Source of the DNA: Gigaspora rosea
Lineage: Eukaryota; Glomeromycota; Glomeromycetes; Diversisporales; Gigasporaceae
Direction of reading: 5' to 3'
Assembly (NCBI GenBank): GCA_003550325.1
Contig: QKWP01000114.1
Coordinates: 35,222 to 99,221, forward strand
DNA: 64,000 nt
Both the position numbers and the translations under genes were made by a program. Within the stretch, counting starts at the first letter, position 1. Each line of letters begins with the position of its first letter. The notes below the pieces were generated by a model that did no database searches, was not told the DNA's origin, and saw only the letters and a list, made by a program, of their open reading frames with translations. Positions 46,662 through 58,974 of the stretch are shown here, piece after piece.

Positions 46662-46964
46662 AGAGTTGTCTAAAGCCATGTACCTACATGATATTTTGTA
46701 TAAATAAACCAAATAGAGTTGCAAAATTTTGTTTACACAGATCAGTCTAAAGAAGTCAAAAAAACAAAAAAAATGCAAGAATATAAAAACAGTATTTTAA
46801 ACCCATCTTGGGCCAATAATAAAAAATTTGGGAAGGTAATTTTATTTATATTGTTTCTAACCCTAACCCAACCCCAACCCCAATACTAAACAGTCTCTGA
46901 TATAAATTTTAACTAACTAAAATTTCAAAAAATTACATGGGTACATGACTTTAGCCATCTCTCT
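46662..46964. mobile_element. MITE with TAAAGCCATGTACC ends and telomere-like core
   Basis: The left GTCTAAAGCCATGTACCTAC and the reverse complement of the right end GGCTAAAGTCATGTACCCAT are inverted. CTAACCCTAACCC and further CCCCAA units lie at 46857-46885. No ORF. Confidence 0.75.
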
Positions 46965-47746
46965 AAAAAGACAATTGCATATCATAAAAATTTTACATAT
47001 ATAATATTTTTATTTAAATATTTAGTTATATAATACTATTTAGTCAAATATTTAGATATTTAGTCAAATTAGAATTCTAATATTTAGAGATACCAAAATG
47101 TTTAAATTTTTGATAAAATAGCATATTTCAGCTAACAACACTATTTATGATACTAATTAATTGATTTAACAATAAAATAATCAAAATACAATATTTATCC
47201 AAAAAAAAACCAAATAATAATAATTAAGCTAAAAACAAAATATAATATCGAAAAAGAATATCATTTTTACACAAAAACGAATAAGTACCCAGTTCTTTAT
47301 TTTTTATCTTACATTCTCTACTTCATATACAAAATCTTAAATGCACATTCCAAATAACAAAATAAATAAATCATCATAGCAAAATAACAGATTCTAATAA
47401 ATCAAATAAATTACAAAAAATATCAAGAATCTAAGTACAAATTCAAATCTATCATATACAATTAAAGATAAGATAACAAAGAAAATAAACAAACTTCTAG
47501 CAAATAGCCAAATGCATGACTTGTTCCTTCTAAAAATGAATAAACAAAAATCATACATCTACTAAAAAAGATTTTGTAAAAATCAGCATAGTGACACTGG
47601 TATTAACTTGTACATAAACTAAAATTAATGGAAAAAAGAAATGTCTGTAATACCTTCTAAATCTTGTTTACTACATCACTAAAATTTGCAAGCTAAATAG
47701 TATTAATGTGTAATAGTTAAAATATATATTGATTACTATCCACACT
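46965..47746. other. Gene-free AT-rich stretch
   Basis: No ORF or recognised repeat beyond AT-rich words such as ATTTAGTCAAATATTTAG near 47040. Confidence 0.45.
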
Positions 47747-47863
47747 ATCAATTTTATCGATTTAGATAGTGATCAATTTTTATAGATTTAGATAGTGATC
47801 AATTTTTATCGATTTAGATAGTAATTGATTTTTATCGATTTAGATGTTAATCAATTTTTATCG
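47747..47863. repeat. 26-bp tandem repeat, about five units
   Basis: Units of ATCGATTTAGATAGTGATCA plus AATTTTT are repeated head to tail with minor changes. Each unit contains the palindromic words ATCGAT or TGATCA. Confidence 0.75.
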
Positions 47864-49938
47864 TTTGGTGCACATATGCAGTTGGTAGAGAAAATTTTTT
47901 TGCAGATACATGGAATAATCAACAACATACTATAATAATTACTCAATTTTTTTAATTTATTAATCATTTTTTTATAACATGATTTCATAATTATACAATT
48001 TTTTTAATTTTTATAGTACGATTAGTTACAAATAAAAAAAACAACCAAACTTAAACTATTATATAATGAATATATTCACTATACTGTTATATATTATGAC
48101 TAGTGATGCCGCTAAATTTGATTTTTGAAAAAGGCCTGTTTCGTCTTCATTAAAGAAAATTAAGATTTTTTATAAAGAAGAGCAAATAAAATTTATATAG
48201 ATATGTTCCTTATAATTTTGTCTATTCAAAAAAGTAAGAAATAATTTCGTCTTTTAAGTAAAATAGAACAAAAACAATTTCATCTTAAAATTTTAATTTT
48301 GGGTTTTAAAACCTGAAATAATTATGTATAATTACAACTGCTATTACCAAGCTGCCTAAATGCAATGTATTGATAACAAGATCCAAGAATGATGATACTG
48401 AAGGTTCAAACAACAACACACGAGACCCACCAACAAAAACCACAACAACGACACCAAAATGACATACAAAGCTAAATCTAAAAACAAAAAAATTACCATA
48501 AATGTCCAAAAATAAGCTACTATCTACCCTCTAATTTTTTTAAAAATTTTAAAAAATTTGTTAGCAGTTGCTATATATAAAACTTTTTTTTATTAAGTGA
48601 ACTTCAAAAAGTTCAATTAAGTAAAGTTGTTCAGTGCATCAAAATACATTTACAGTAAAAATTTAGCGCCATTTGGACAACTTTTTATTAGTACATTTTT
48701 AATTTTTTCGAAAACTTTAATATTTCGACTTTAAGACACATACGGTAGTTCAAAAAATTAAAACAAACAAAGAAACAAACAAAGAAAGAGAAACTACTAA
48801 TTTTACAACACTAAGACAAATGATGAATTATATATATGAAGAGTCAACAAAGGTACCAAAGCAATTACCAGGTTTTTTAGCAAAACAACTCCTAGAAAAG
48901 AATTAGCCCAAAGCCTTCATTAACTAGCGAAGCCTGAAATCACCAATGAAAACCTGAACTTCCACAAACAATGGCACAAAAATAGCAAAAATCTGAAATC
49001 ACTAACAACACTAAAACGATGAAAGCTCATGTTCATTGAATTCTATAAACAATAGTACTAGAACAACAAAAGCCCAGAATCTTTATATTCTATAAACGAT
49101 TGTACTGGAACGACAAACCCCAAAATCTCTATAATAATAGTACCAAAATGATGAAAGCTCATTGTCTCACATTCTATAAATAATGGTATACCACTAACTA
49201 AGCACACAAAAGTTGTTAGTTCAAGCTAAAAAAGGATAAAATAGAAAAAAAAGCAACTAACAGAACCACTTATTTCACAAGATCCAGTTCTAAATCTTCA
49301 AATTCAGTATTCTGCAAGAGCTGGTTCCAATCTCTATCTGGTTTTCTAGTGAAACAAATCTGTAAAAGAAAGAAAGTTTAAAATAAGGAAAATAAACAAG
49401 CAAACAATAAAAAATATTATGAGATCCCGGTTCCAGGAAGCAAAAAAAAAAAAACCTATTTATAAAATTCTGATACTAGCAACAAAAGAAAGTTATACGA
49501 GTTCAATACAGGCAGCAGACTGGCAGCAGCAACACCAGACTAGTAATGTAATGATAGCACTAGTAATGTAATGACTTCACCAGCATTGACTAAATCCTGT
49601 AACCAGAAAGAAAAAAAGTTAGTTAACTAAAGCAAAAAAAATAACATAGAAAAAAACTGATGATTGATATATGGTATGACATAGATCATAAATTAAGTCT
49701 TAACAATAAAGAATGTACTATAAATTCAAAAATTTGCTAAGTTTAAATTTTAAATAATTGGTAACCATTAATTGTTATATATTGACTTGAATCAATTCGA
49801 TAATAATCAATTGCAAATGCATGACAATTTATATCTATTAATCGATAGTTATCAATTATTGATATCTATGATTTTACAACTTTACTATTAATATTTATTA
49901 TTATATTTTAATCAATATAAATCGATTTTTTGTTATAT
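47864..49938. other. Long gene-free stretch
   Basis: A 67-codon minus-strand ORF (48306-48509) has a hydrophobic translation but no family. A loose A-rich repeat with ATTCTATAAACAATxGTAC words recurs at about 49037, 49089 and 49177. No gene or RNA is recognised. Confidence 0.45.
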
Positions 49939-50176
49939 GAGGTCTTTGCTAGGAAAACTATAGTTAGAGACTATTTAGATTTTGACAATAAAATTTGAAA
50001 TTGCTAGCTATCTATTAATCCAATTTGAATAAAGTTTTTTTTATTTTATAAAGCTTAAATAGCTTTATAAAGTAAAAAAAAGTTTATTCAAATTGGATTA
50101 ATAGATAGCTAGCAATTTCAAATTTTATTGTCAAATCTAAATAGTCTCTAACTGTAGTTTTTCTAGCAAAGACCTC
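49939..50176. mobile_element. Foldback MITE with ~105-bp near-perfect arms
   Basis: It begins GAGGTCTTTGCTAGGAAAAC and ends in its near-exact reverse complement, with the loop around AAAGCTTAAATAGCTTTATA. Arm identity is very high, so the insertion is young. It lies next to the 3' end of the gypsy remnant. Confidence 0.8.
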
Positions 50177-50283
50177 ATATATTGATGATTATTAGGTTAA
50201 AAAATTTTATGATGTATTATGGTAGGTATATAAAACTGAGGGTATTAAGTTGTCTTACTTTTGCTCTTTTTTGGTCAATTTCG

Positions 50284-50957
50284 CTAATGCTTCATATAAA
50301 GTGCGGTTATAGATTCAACTAATCCATTGGTTTGTGGGTGGTAAAGTATAGATATTAGATGTTCAATATCAAAGTTTTTTGTTAAAAACTTTATTACTTC
50401 ATTATTGAAATGGAAACCTCGATCTGAAATCATATATGCAGAGCATCCATGTTTACAACCAATTTTATTAAAATTAAAATGGGCGGTTTCCTGGGCATCT
50501 GCAGTTGGTACTGCTTTGGCTTCCAACTATTTCATAATATAATTGATGGTGATGATTATATACTGATTCCCTTTTGTGGTTACAGGTAATGGTCCAACAA
50601 AACCAATTCCAATTTTGTAAAATAGGACATGAATTCTATATTTTTCACGCCGTTAACATTCATCACAGGTTTGTCATACATTTGGGACCAATAATATTAT
50701 TTTGAATCTTTTTAAAATCTTTTCAGTACCTAGGTGTACTCCTAATGGAAGGTCATAGGTTAAGTAGAGGATAACTTCTACTTTGTATTCTTGTATTATG
50801 CGTACCAGTTTGTTTCGCATTTTCTTTCTATGATCTTTCTTGTATAATAAATGGTGATATATAATGATAAATTTACTCTTTGATTCTAATTGTTTCCTTT
50901 ATTTGTTAATAAATTGTGTTGTGTATTGGGCTTTTCTAGAAAGGTTTTGATTTAATT
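50284..50957 (-). pseudogene. gypsy integrase remnant
   Basis: The 80-residue ORF (50284-50526) contains CKHGCSAYMISDRGFHFNNE and YHPQTNGLVES, which are core motifs of gypsy integrase. Further upstream, IGIGFVGPLPVTTKGNQY and TINYIMK, then a stop, then LEAKAVPTADAQ are readable. A CDEC-like trace of the H2C2 zinc-binding region precedes these. The family's usual Asp in the GIDFVGP and AIDY blocks appears as Gly and Asn, so the copy is catalytically dead. Confidence 0.8.
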
Positions 50958-52473
50958 TAGGGTTCCTACAAACCGGATCAAATCAAACTTTAGGTCAGAT
51001 TTGGGTTTGATTTGATTTGAAATCAAACCCAAACCCAAACTATGATTAAAAAAAATATTTGAGTTTGATTTGAAGCAAACTTTTTAGTTAAATTTGAGTT
51101 TGGTTTGAATTTGAGTTTGAAGTTTGCAAACTAGTTTGAGTTTGAATAATATAAATATAATTTTATATTTTATTTGATAATCCGCCAGTCAACTAGAGAG
51201 TGATCATATGAAAATCACTATAGGCGAAATGTGGCGTGCTTCCATCTAAAACTTTTTTCTTACTAAGTTAACGATACATGCCCACTAATTGAAAATTGTA
51301 GAGCTCGTCGAGACGCATCTAACGGTGGTTAGATCATCCAAATCGGCCCAGTGGATGGCGAGATATCGTCAAAAAACGATTGGCCGACTATATAAAATCT
51401 CTATATTGTTTACATAGAGATTTTATATAGTCGGCCAATCGTTTTTCAACGATATCTCGCCATCCAGTGGGCCGATTTGGATGATCTAACCACCATTAGG
51501 TGCATCTCGACGAGCTCTACGACTTTCAATTAGTGGATAAGTATCGTTAACTTAGTAAGAAAAAAAGATTTAGATGGAAGACGCCACATTTCGCCTATAG
51601 TGATTTTCATATGTAATCTGCATCTGAGTTTTATATAGTCAGCCAATCGTTTTTTGATGATATCTCGCCATCCACTGGGCCAATTTGGATGATCTAACCA
51701 CCGTTAGATGCGTCTCGACGAGCTCTACAACTTTCAATTAGTGGACAAGTATCGTTAACTTAGTAATTAAAAATGTTTTAGATGGAAGAACGTCACATTT
51801 CGCTTATAGTGATTTTCATATGTAATCTGATCACTAAGTTTTATATAGTCGGCCAATCATTTTTGAAGATATCTCGCCATCCACCAGGCCGATTTAGATG
51901 ATCTAACCATCGTTAGATGCGTCTCGATGAGCTCTACAACTTTCAATTAGTGGACATGTATTGTTAACTTAGTAAGAAAAAATGTTTTATATGGAAGTAC
52001 GTCACATTTCGTCTATAGTGATTTTCATATGTAATCTTTTATATAGTCGGCCAATCGTTTTTTGACGATATCACGCCATCCACCAGGCCGATTTAGATGA
52101 TCTAACCACCGTTAGATGCGTCTCGACGAGCTCTACAACTTTCAATTAGTGGACATGTATCATTAACTTAGTAAGAAAAAAGTTTTAAATGTAAGCACGC
52201 CACATTTCGCCTATGATCACTCTCCAGTTGACAGACTGATTATCATTTAAAATATAAAAATATATATATGTCATTCAAACTCAAACTAGTTTGCAAACTT
52301 CAAATCAAACTCAAATCAAACTTAGTATAGTATTTGGGTTTGGTTTGAATTTGATTATTTTTTATTTGAATTTGGGTTTGATCTCAAACTTTATAAAATT
52401 TATAGTTTGAGTTTGGTTTGATTTGGGGTTTGATCAAACTCAAATCAAACCCGGATCAAACTTCGGAACCCTA
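50958..52473. mobile_element. Large TAGGGTTCC element inserted in the gypsy copy
   Basis: The ends TAGGGTTCC and GGAACCCTA are flanked by the direct repeat ATTTAAT (50951-50957 and 52474-52480). The outer 200 bp on each side are built of TTTGATTTGA/CAAACTCAAA words and are inverted copies of each other. The family matches the 275-bp MITE at 36978-37252. Its centre contains a different element (51176-52244). It interrupts the retrotransposon between RNase H and integrase. Confidence 0.8.
51176..52244. repeat. Inner element: one inverted plus four direct ~200-bp units
   Basis: Bounded by the inverted ends GATAATC...GTCAACTAGAGAGTGATC and its inverse. It contains one inverted unit (about 51200-51399) and four direct units starting TTTTATATAGTCGGCCAATC near 51421, 51629, 51839 and 52036. 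Each unit includes GATATCTCGCCATCCA, GATGATCTAACCACCGTTAG, TCTCGACGAGCTCTACAACT and CACATTTCGCCTATAG. The first two units form a near-perfect 200-bp-arm palindrome centred near 51410. No ORF. Confidence 0.85.
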
Positions 52474-52480
52474 ATTTAAT

Positions 52481-53399
52481 TATACTTGATTGTATCCATT
52501 TTATTTTTTTTTGTTAAATTTGATTTGATATTACTTTGATATAGGGGTACGGTAGCAGGGACCAGCTTGCAAGGTTTTTTGTCACTTGAGGGAGTTTGGT
52601 GCCTTTCACCATATCGAATTGCAAAAGTAAGTATCACTAAAGTTGTTAAACTCTTGTAGATTCTTCTTTGAGAGGTTTTTCAAGAGTAGTAGCTACCAAG
52701 TTTGATCTATTATATGGTCGTTTATTAACAAACTCTCATTCAGATGGCTTAGGTCATCCATTTTTATGTAGATTCCAAGAACTCCTTCATCACTAGACGT
52801 ATCCCACTCTATGTCCAATAATTCTTATTGAACTGATACAAGGTCCTCTTTATTATCCGGTGTAGTCCAATAGCACTTGGCGACTTCTTCCATGGGGTAT
52901 GCTTTAATGGTGATCCATAATTTCAGAACAGTCTTACATTTTATACAATCATCCTCAGGTAAGTATAATTTGTTACTATACCAGTATTGTGCATTGATCC
53001 TTTCCAGTCATATGGCCAATATTTTTTTTGTTTTCTCTTTTAAATGATTACTAATATGTTCTAATAGTACCAGGTACAATATTGACTATTATACTAGTAT
53101 TATACTATATCAGATATACCATTAGGCAAAAATTTAATGTGCTCATATAGACATATACTATATAAAACAAATTCAAGTAATTCATAGTTCAACAATGTAT
53201 AAATTATTTGATGTACTATGGCTCTATTGGGATGCTGATATTTTACTAAATGTTTTTCCAGTACATCTAATATATAAGCAGAATTATTCTTTTCTTTTTT
53301 AAATAACTGAGATAATGCACAAGCATTATTATGTTTATGGCCAGGTCGATATATTACTGTGAAGTTATAAGGTTCGAGTCATAAGATCAAACAGGCTCT
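52481..53399 (-). other. Gypsy interior between RNase H and the insertion
   Basis: By position this is the region linking RNase H to integrase. The sequence is too decayed for domains to be assigned. No unrelated gene is seen. Confidence 0.45.
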
Positions 53400-54500
53400 C
53401 TTTTCCTTTAATTCAGACATACAAAGCCATTGTAGAGCAGAGTGATTAGTAATTAGAAAAAATTATTTAGTTCCTAAGTACTGATAAAAATGTTTAACAG
53501 CCCAAATAACTGCAAAACATTCTAATTTAGGTGCCAAATAATTCTTCTCATTTTTGTTTAAGCTTCGACTCACATAGGTGATAACATATTTCTTCTTGTT
53601 GTCGTCTAGTTGGGCAAGTACAGCACCTAATCCTAACATCAAAGCATTAGTGTGAACATAGAATGGTTGATCAAAATCAGGATATCATAGTACTAGAGTA
53701 GTGGTAAGGTATTGCTATAAAGCTTTAAATGCTTTGTTTTGTTCTTTAATCCACCTATAAGCTTTTATTTTGTAGTAACTGGTTTAAGGGCTTCGCAATC
53801 TTGAAAAAACCCTTAATGAATTTTTGATAATATGATACAAGTTCTAAAAAGGCTCGGACTTTTCTAACTATAGTAGGTACAGAAAAGTTTGATCTTTTCT
53901 TTATTCAGTATAATTCCGTTCTCATTTATCACGTGCTAAGAATTTAATTTTTTTACAGATAAATGAACACTTTTCTGAGTTTAACTTTAGGTTTGCCTCT
54001 TTGATCTTTCTAAAACTTGTTAGAGGTGTAAAAGGTAGTTCTGGAACATATGAGAGTAAATAATATATTATCCAAGTATAACATCAAGAATTTATTAATA
54101 AACAGTTCTAACATGTGATTCATTAGTCATTGGAATATCAACAGGACGTTACATAGACCAAATGGCATAATGTTGAATACGTACGTGCTGAATTTAGTTA
54201 TAAATATAGTTTCTTCTTGTAACTGCAACTTGCCAGTATCCATTGACCAAATCGAGACTAGAGAACTATTTTGTCCTCTCAAAAACTGACAAAATTTTCA
54301 TTAATATTGGACAAAGAATATATATCTTTCTCTGTAACTGTATTCAGTTTGCGATAATCAATGCAAATCTGCTTTTTTCTATTTTTCTTAGATACAAAAA
54401 CTACTGGCAAAGTCCACGAGCTTTTCAGCTTGAATATTATACCATTTCTTTTATAACAAGAATTTCTTTTTTAAGAAATTCTTGTTCATCGCAGACTATT
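53400..54500 (-). pseudogene. gypsy reverse transcriptase and RNase H remnant
   Basis: Minus-strand readings include LKSSWTLPVVFVSKKNRKK followed by CIDYRKLN (about 54340-54430), FSTYVFNIMPFGLCN (about 54150-54200) and LYLDNILF (about 54055). The last is the YxDD catalytic box with the final Asp changed to Asn. The RNase H part reads PDFDQPFYVHTNALMLGLGA, then VLAQLDDNKKKYVITYVSRS and NHSALQWL (about 53420-53700), where the usual TDAS is TNAL. Stops and frameshifts separate these blocks. Confidence 0.85.
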
Positions 54501-54849
54501 ATATATGGTTGTTGACTAATCAGCCTCACTTCTCCTGTATCAATTTCATGACAAACAAATTGGTTTGTCCTAAACCTACCATTTGTCCACTTTCACTAAT
54601 CTTCTAAGCAAAAACGTGACAGTTTTTTTGTAGCAAACTCATAGTTTGGGCATATTGTTCTTTACCTAAATTCTTTTCAATATTAAATAAAATTTCTTCT
54701 TTCTTATAGGAATAGCTAAACATGTAGTAGGAATACTTTCTGTCCTGGGGTTGTAAAATAAGTCTTCTTCTTCTGAGGGAATACTGTTCAATATGAAGAC
54801 TTCATAAACTTCTTTCTAATTACCTTTCAGTTCATCTATCTATTCTTCT

Positions 54850-55607
54850 TCTTCAGTAAATTCTTCAAGTTTTTGGGTCAAATTTTTATGACTAACATGA
54901 GTAGCATTAATAGTAACTTGTTTATCTAAGTACTGTACTTTTAGTATATTTTTGTCAAAATCCAACCTAGCTCAGAATTTGTCAAACCAAACCAATTGGT
55001 ACCCAACAATAGGGTTTCTTCTTGCAATTCTATTACTTGTAAGTTGATTGTAATAATAAAGTCCTGGAGTGTAATTTTGACACTGCTGACTATTTCGAGT
55101 GCTTTAATCTGTTTTCTGTTAGCTATAATTACCGTGGTTCAGGATATTTAATCTATTTTTTAATTCTAAATTTTCTATTAACCTTTTGGTTATTATACTC
55201 ACTGTAGCACTAGAGTTCAGAATAGCTACAACTGGCATTTTTCGAATTTGAATATGGCATTGCATTGTGACAGTTTTACGGACAATATTAGCTTTTAAAT
55301 AGTGGGCCTCTGTGTTGAGAATTTTCTTCCTCCTTAGAGCTTTGGCTAAATTTCATTTTTGGCTGGGGTACTGTAATAACTGTCCAAAAGTAGCTTAAGC
55401 CTTAGTGTTCAATAAATCTTCTGATATGTCATATAGCAAAAGTTTGTCAACTACCGATAGTAAGCTTTTCTTCAAAATTCTTCTTGGCTTGAGCTCCTCT
55501 ATTTCTTCTGCCTTTATATGCTCACCTTTTTTTTGTTTTTGAGGTTTAATTGTTTTCTTCATGGTTTTTTCTCTATGAGCTTCAACTTGTTTTTGTCTTG
55601 CTTTCAC
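54850..55607 (-). pseudogene. gypsy gag-pol linker and protease remnant
   Basis: A 70-residue ORF (55395-55607) is Lys/Glu-rich (EEIEELKPRRILKK, YDISEDLLNTKA), as in gag-pol linkers of this clade. Below it the minus strand reads MPVVAILNSSATVSIITKRL (about 55180-55240). This matches the retropepsin active-site region, but Asn-Ser-Ser replaces Asp-Ser-Gly. Confidence 0.7.
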
Positions 55608-55789
55608 TATTTTCTAATTGGTAGTATATAGTTGTTGATACATTAATACAATTTATCTTCACTGCCACTTTCCACTATAGCTAGGTTAATATTTTTATCT
55701 TGTTCTTTTTTTTTTATTAGTATTATTATTTAAGCATTTTGTATTGCACTCCTAATGTTTCTGATTTTTTTGATAGACAATTGCATGCA

Positions 55790-56563
55790 TTGGTCCTGTT
55801 TACTGCATTTGTAGCATACAAAATTCTTAGCAGATTTTGTTCGAGGTCGATAGCTAAGACAAATTCTTGTTAGTTTGAGCCACTAATGCTATCACAATAG
55901 TAGCATAATTTAAACTTATTTGCTGCATTTGTTTAGTAAGTTGCTCTATCTTTTTCATAATTTTTAGGCGCAGTAGACTGATTAGGAATAGCTTCATTAG
56001 CAAAATCCATTCCTTGCTCATAGATTTGGGTAAATTTTAGCATGTCATTTATGGACTCAGGTTTATGTAATAATAAAAATAGCAAAATTTCTGGGCGTAG
56101 CCCTTTTTTAAAATAATATAAAATTTGAGCATCCTGTAAATTCATTCCTGGCTTGACAAGTTTAACTAGGCGATTGAATTTGCTATAATATGTGTCAACG
56201 GGCTTGCTAATTTGTTGCTTCAATTTATCCAATTCCCTCAACCACTGGTTCTACACCTAATAAAACAAACCTGTTTCTTAAATCCCTTAACCATCTCATC
56301 TCAATCATTTTAATTGTAATTGGTAATAGTAGTCTTTTCAAAGTAAGCTTTCTGCTATTCGTCTGCATTATCCTAGAAGAAGGCAGGAATGATCTTTAAC
56401 ATCTGCTTATGATTCCAATTAGTAGCAGCAGCTGCTCTTTCAAAAATTTTCAGCCATGCCGTGGATCCTGGGAGCTTTCTCCATTGAAAAGATTGACACA
56501 GTGGAGAATGGATTCTTTAGCATAGTCCTTAAGGTAATCAAGAATATCATCATTGGAAGCCAT
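55790..56563 (-). pseudogene. gypsy gag remnant
   Basis: The reading starts at the ATG 56563-56561 (MASNDDILDYLKDY...). Shifting frames follow (AAAATNWNHKQMLK), then a 102-residue ORF (55933-56241) typical of Retrotrans_gag: DKLKQQISKPVDTYYSKFNR and FKKGLRPEILLFLLL. A CCHC-type knuckle trace (CYKCSKQDQCMQLS, about 55790-55825) lacks the His and last Cys. It would have been the RNA-binding coat protein; it is broken here. Confidence 0.75.
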
Positions 56564-57559
56564 CTTTATTACAGCCTGCTGAGGTAAATTTTCATTAAAA
56601 CTTGAGTTAGTTCTATACTAATATTATCTGCATCGATAGTTAATAGAGTATCTAGGTATATAAGATGTATGGGTTAATATTGTGTATATAGGGTGATACT
56701 TTGTACAAGTTCTATAAATTCCTCAAAATTTTCTGAAGGAGTGGAGAGTATTAAATGCTAAGTATTAATTTTACTACTGCGTTTCTACACAATATAGAGA
56801 GATAATTAATGTTTTTCGAATTCTTGAAAATTCTTTAATGTTTTTTTGAAATACAATTACAGAATAAGCAACTCTTTGCCAATTGCAAAACTGGCAGAAT
56901 GTTTGTAGTACAATTTTGGGTAATAGATAACAAATTCTACACAAAACGTGTAGTACAATTGCTCCTGTTGTTCGCTGATGTTTTAACATGTGCTCTTTTA
57001 TGAGGTTTATATGTGCATCAAAACACATGCACTATCTTATACAAATTTCCTTCATGGTTTGATTATGAATCTCACAGTCACCACCAAATTGTTACACTTG
57101 GAATTGACCTCTTTATATAATTTAAGGGACTGCATGTTTAATAGTATAAAAGCTATAAACTGGGCAATTTAGTATGTTAATAAGCATTATTAAACGATTT
57201 ATTTAAAAGGATTTATAAGGCTTTATGAAAGAGGCAACAACACTAGTGTATATGAAGATACAAAAGGTTGTATTCTTCAATTTACTTAGCAATAGAATTG
57301 TATTCAATTCATGTTATGCTCTAATCTCACTAACGATTCTTTATAATATTTGATAAATTTAATGTGTATGAAGACACAACTCTTGTTATTAAATATAATA
57401 ATAACTAATAATATCCTGTCTAAAGGTTGAGAATTCGAAACTATCTAAGGGATGAAGTCTATCATGTTCAAGGACAGAATGAAGAGTTTAAATATATTAT
57501 TAGAGGGAGGAACTAAAACTAATTTATTTCGATTTTAATAACTTTGTTAATTAGGTTAA
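56564..57559. other. Stretch beyond gag; possible but unproven LTR region
   Basis: By position the 5' LTR and leader of the minus-strand gypsy copy should lie here, but no matching direct repeat was found near 50200. Short ORFs at 56774-57028 and 56990-57172 are not credible. Otherwise featureless. Confidence 0.35.
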
Positions 57560-57777
57560 TTATTGTAACAGATCATAATGAAATCCAGATTAAAATGAAA
57601 TAACAGTATAAAATCCTGAAAACTAAATTTTTTGGGGTACATTTTTTAGGGTCAGGGGTTTAGAATTAGGGTTAGGTTTAAAAATTATAATAAACAAGTA
57701 TTAATAGGTTTTAGAAGGCTAGCAGGTTAAGTATAGAATGTAGATTTCATTTTAAATTATGATCTGCGACAATTATT
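57560..57777. mobile_element. MITE with CAGATTAAAATG-type ends and telomere-like core, copy 2
   Basis: The left TATTGTAACAGATCATAATG and the right GATCTGCGACAATTATT are inverted. CCAGATTAAAATG is present internally, and TTAGGG-like units lie at 57648-57677. It is a diverged relative of 18013-18248. Confidence 0.7.
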
Positions 57778-57825
57778 AAGATCAATTAGTGCATTTTACC
57801 TTTCATTAAAACTGATACTTTATGA

Positions 57826-58400
57826 TGCTCTTTATACCAGTACAATCATATGAAATGTGGAGGAATGGTTCCGTTCAACTTTTTGGTGGCCTATATTTTT
57901 TCCTGTTTTAGAAGGCATTATGGTCATCCCTTTTTTTTCTGTTTATGGTATAGTTCAAGATCGTAAGAAGCTATATAATTTTAATTCACGCACGGTTTAA
58001 TACTAGTACCATATGCTGATTTTCACAAAATCCATTTTTGGTAGGAGTAATGAATTTCATTTATTCGTTTTTAGAAGGAATTAAGATTTTTTGCATATAA
58101 CCACACATGTAGTTGTGCTTTATGATGTAAAGCTGACATCACTGATTATTAATTATATATGATGCAAAAATGATGCTATTAATTAATGGTATAATAGTTA
58201 ATGGTGTAGTAAGAACATATACCAGTACGATCACATGGAATGTGTGACATGAAATGTGGATGGATGGTTTTGATTCAATGTCCGCTATGCTGATTTTTTG
58301 CAAAATCCTTTTTCAGAAGAGTTAAGATTTTTGTATATGACCCGCATGTAGATCGCATTATATGATGCAAATCTGACGCAACTGATTATTTAATTGTATA
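57826..58400 (+). repeat. Dispersed repeat, two tandem-ordered copies
   Basis: The ACCAGTACRATCAYATGAAA block at 57835 is followed by a TGCTGATTTT...AAAATCC block and GATGCAAATCTGACGCAACT-like sequence. The same order recurs from 58213 to 58400. Related pieces lie at 34558-34705 and about 35900. Confidence 0.6.
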
Positions 58401-58727
58401 TAAAAAACCATTGTCAGACCATGAGAAAATTTAATGTCGTCATAATTTGTAATTGATCTATTACTATCAGTTATCAAATATTTATATTTATTTTTTTATT
58501 TTTTAAAAAAATCACCTTTCAATCATTACGTGCATTGAAATTTAACAAGTTGACTTCCGTTTATTATGCGCACATTTGTATCTTCGAAATTAACTGAGAT
58601 ATGGATAACATTAATAACATGTGTTAGTGAGTCACATATTGTGTCTCGCCAGAATAGTAAGGTTTATGACAGTAGCTCGTGATAAAAACTATAATAATTT
58701 CAACGCGAACTAATTCAATCCCACCCA
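58401..58727. other. Gene-free stretch
   Basis: AT-rich DNA, nothing recognised. Confidence 0.4.
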
Positions 58728-58974
58728 CATATGGGCTGCCATCAATAGAAATAAGGTACTTTAAAAAAAATCAATACCTTTACTTTCACAGCTCATATCA
58801 CAATGAATAATGAAGCTATCTTGATGATTTAATATTTATAAAAAAGCTTTATCGTAGGCTTTCTTATGAATATTAAATCATCAAGATAGTTCAATATTTA
58901 ATGAGATATGAGCTGTGAAAGTGAAGGTATTAATCTTTTTTTAAATGTCAATCGCTATTGACAGGACCCATATT
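58728..58974. mobile_element. Foldback MITE
   Basis: The ends are ATATGGG and CCCATAT. Long arms share AATACCTTTACTTTCACAGC, CTCATATC and ATCTTGATGATTTAATAT. The loop is around AAAGCTTTATCGTAGG. About 247 bp, no ORF. Confidence 0.75.

Larger units (their letters stand above)
50284..56563 (-). mobile_element. Decayed Ty3/gypsy retrotransposon
   Basis: Read on the minus strand, the order is gag (56563 down to about 55800), linker and protease (to about 54850), reverse transcriptase (about 54500-54000), RNase H (about 53760-53400), then integrase (about 50960-50284). This order, with integrase last, defines Ty3/gypsy. A TIR element (50958-52473) splits RNase H from integrase. Many stops and frameshifts occur, and key residues in several enzymes are lost. 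Long terminal repeats could not be recognised on either side. Confidence 0.85.

Noticed and set aside
48306-48509. 67-codon hydrophobic minus-strand ORF
   Set aside because: The hydrophobicity comes from a CAACAAC-type low-complexity plus strand; no signal peptide, partner gene or family.
56564-57559. LTRs for the gypsy copy
   Set aside because: I compared the sequence beyond gag with that beyond integrase by eye and found no shared direct repeat or TG...CA boundary; they may be lost or too diverged.
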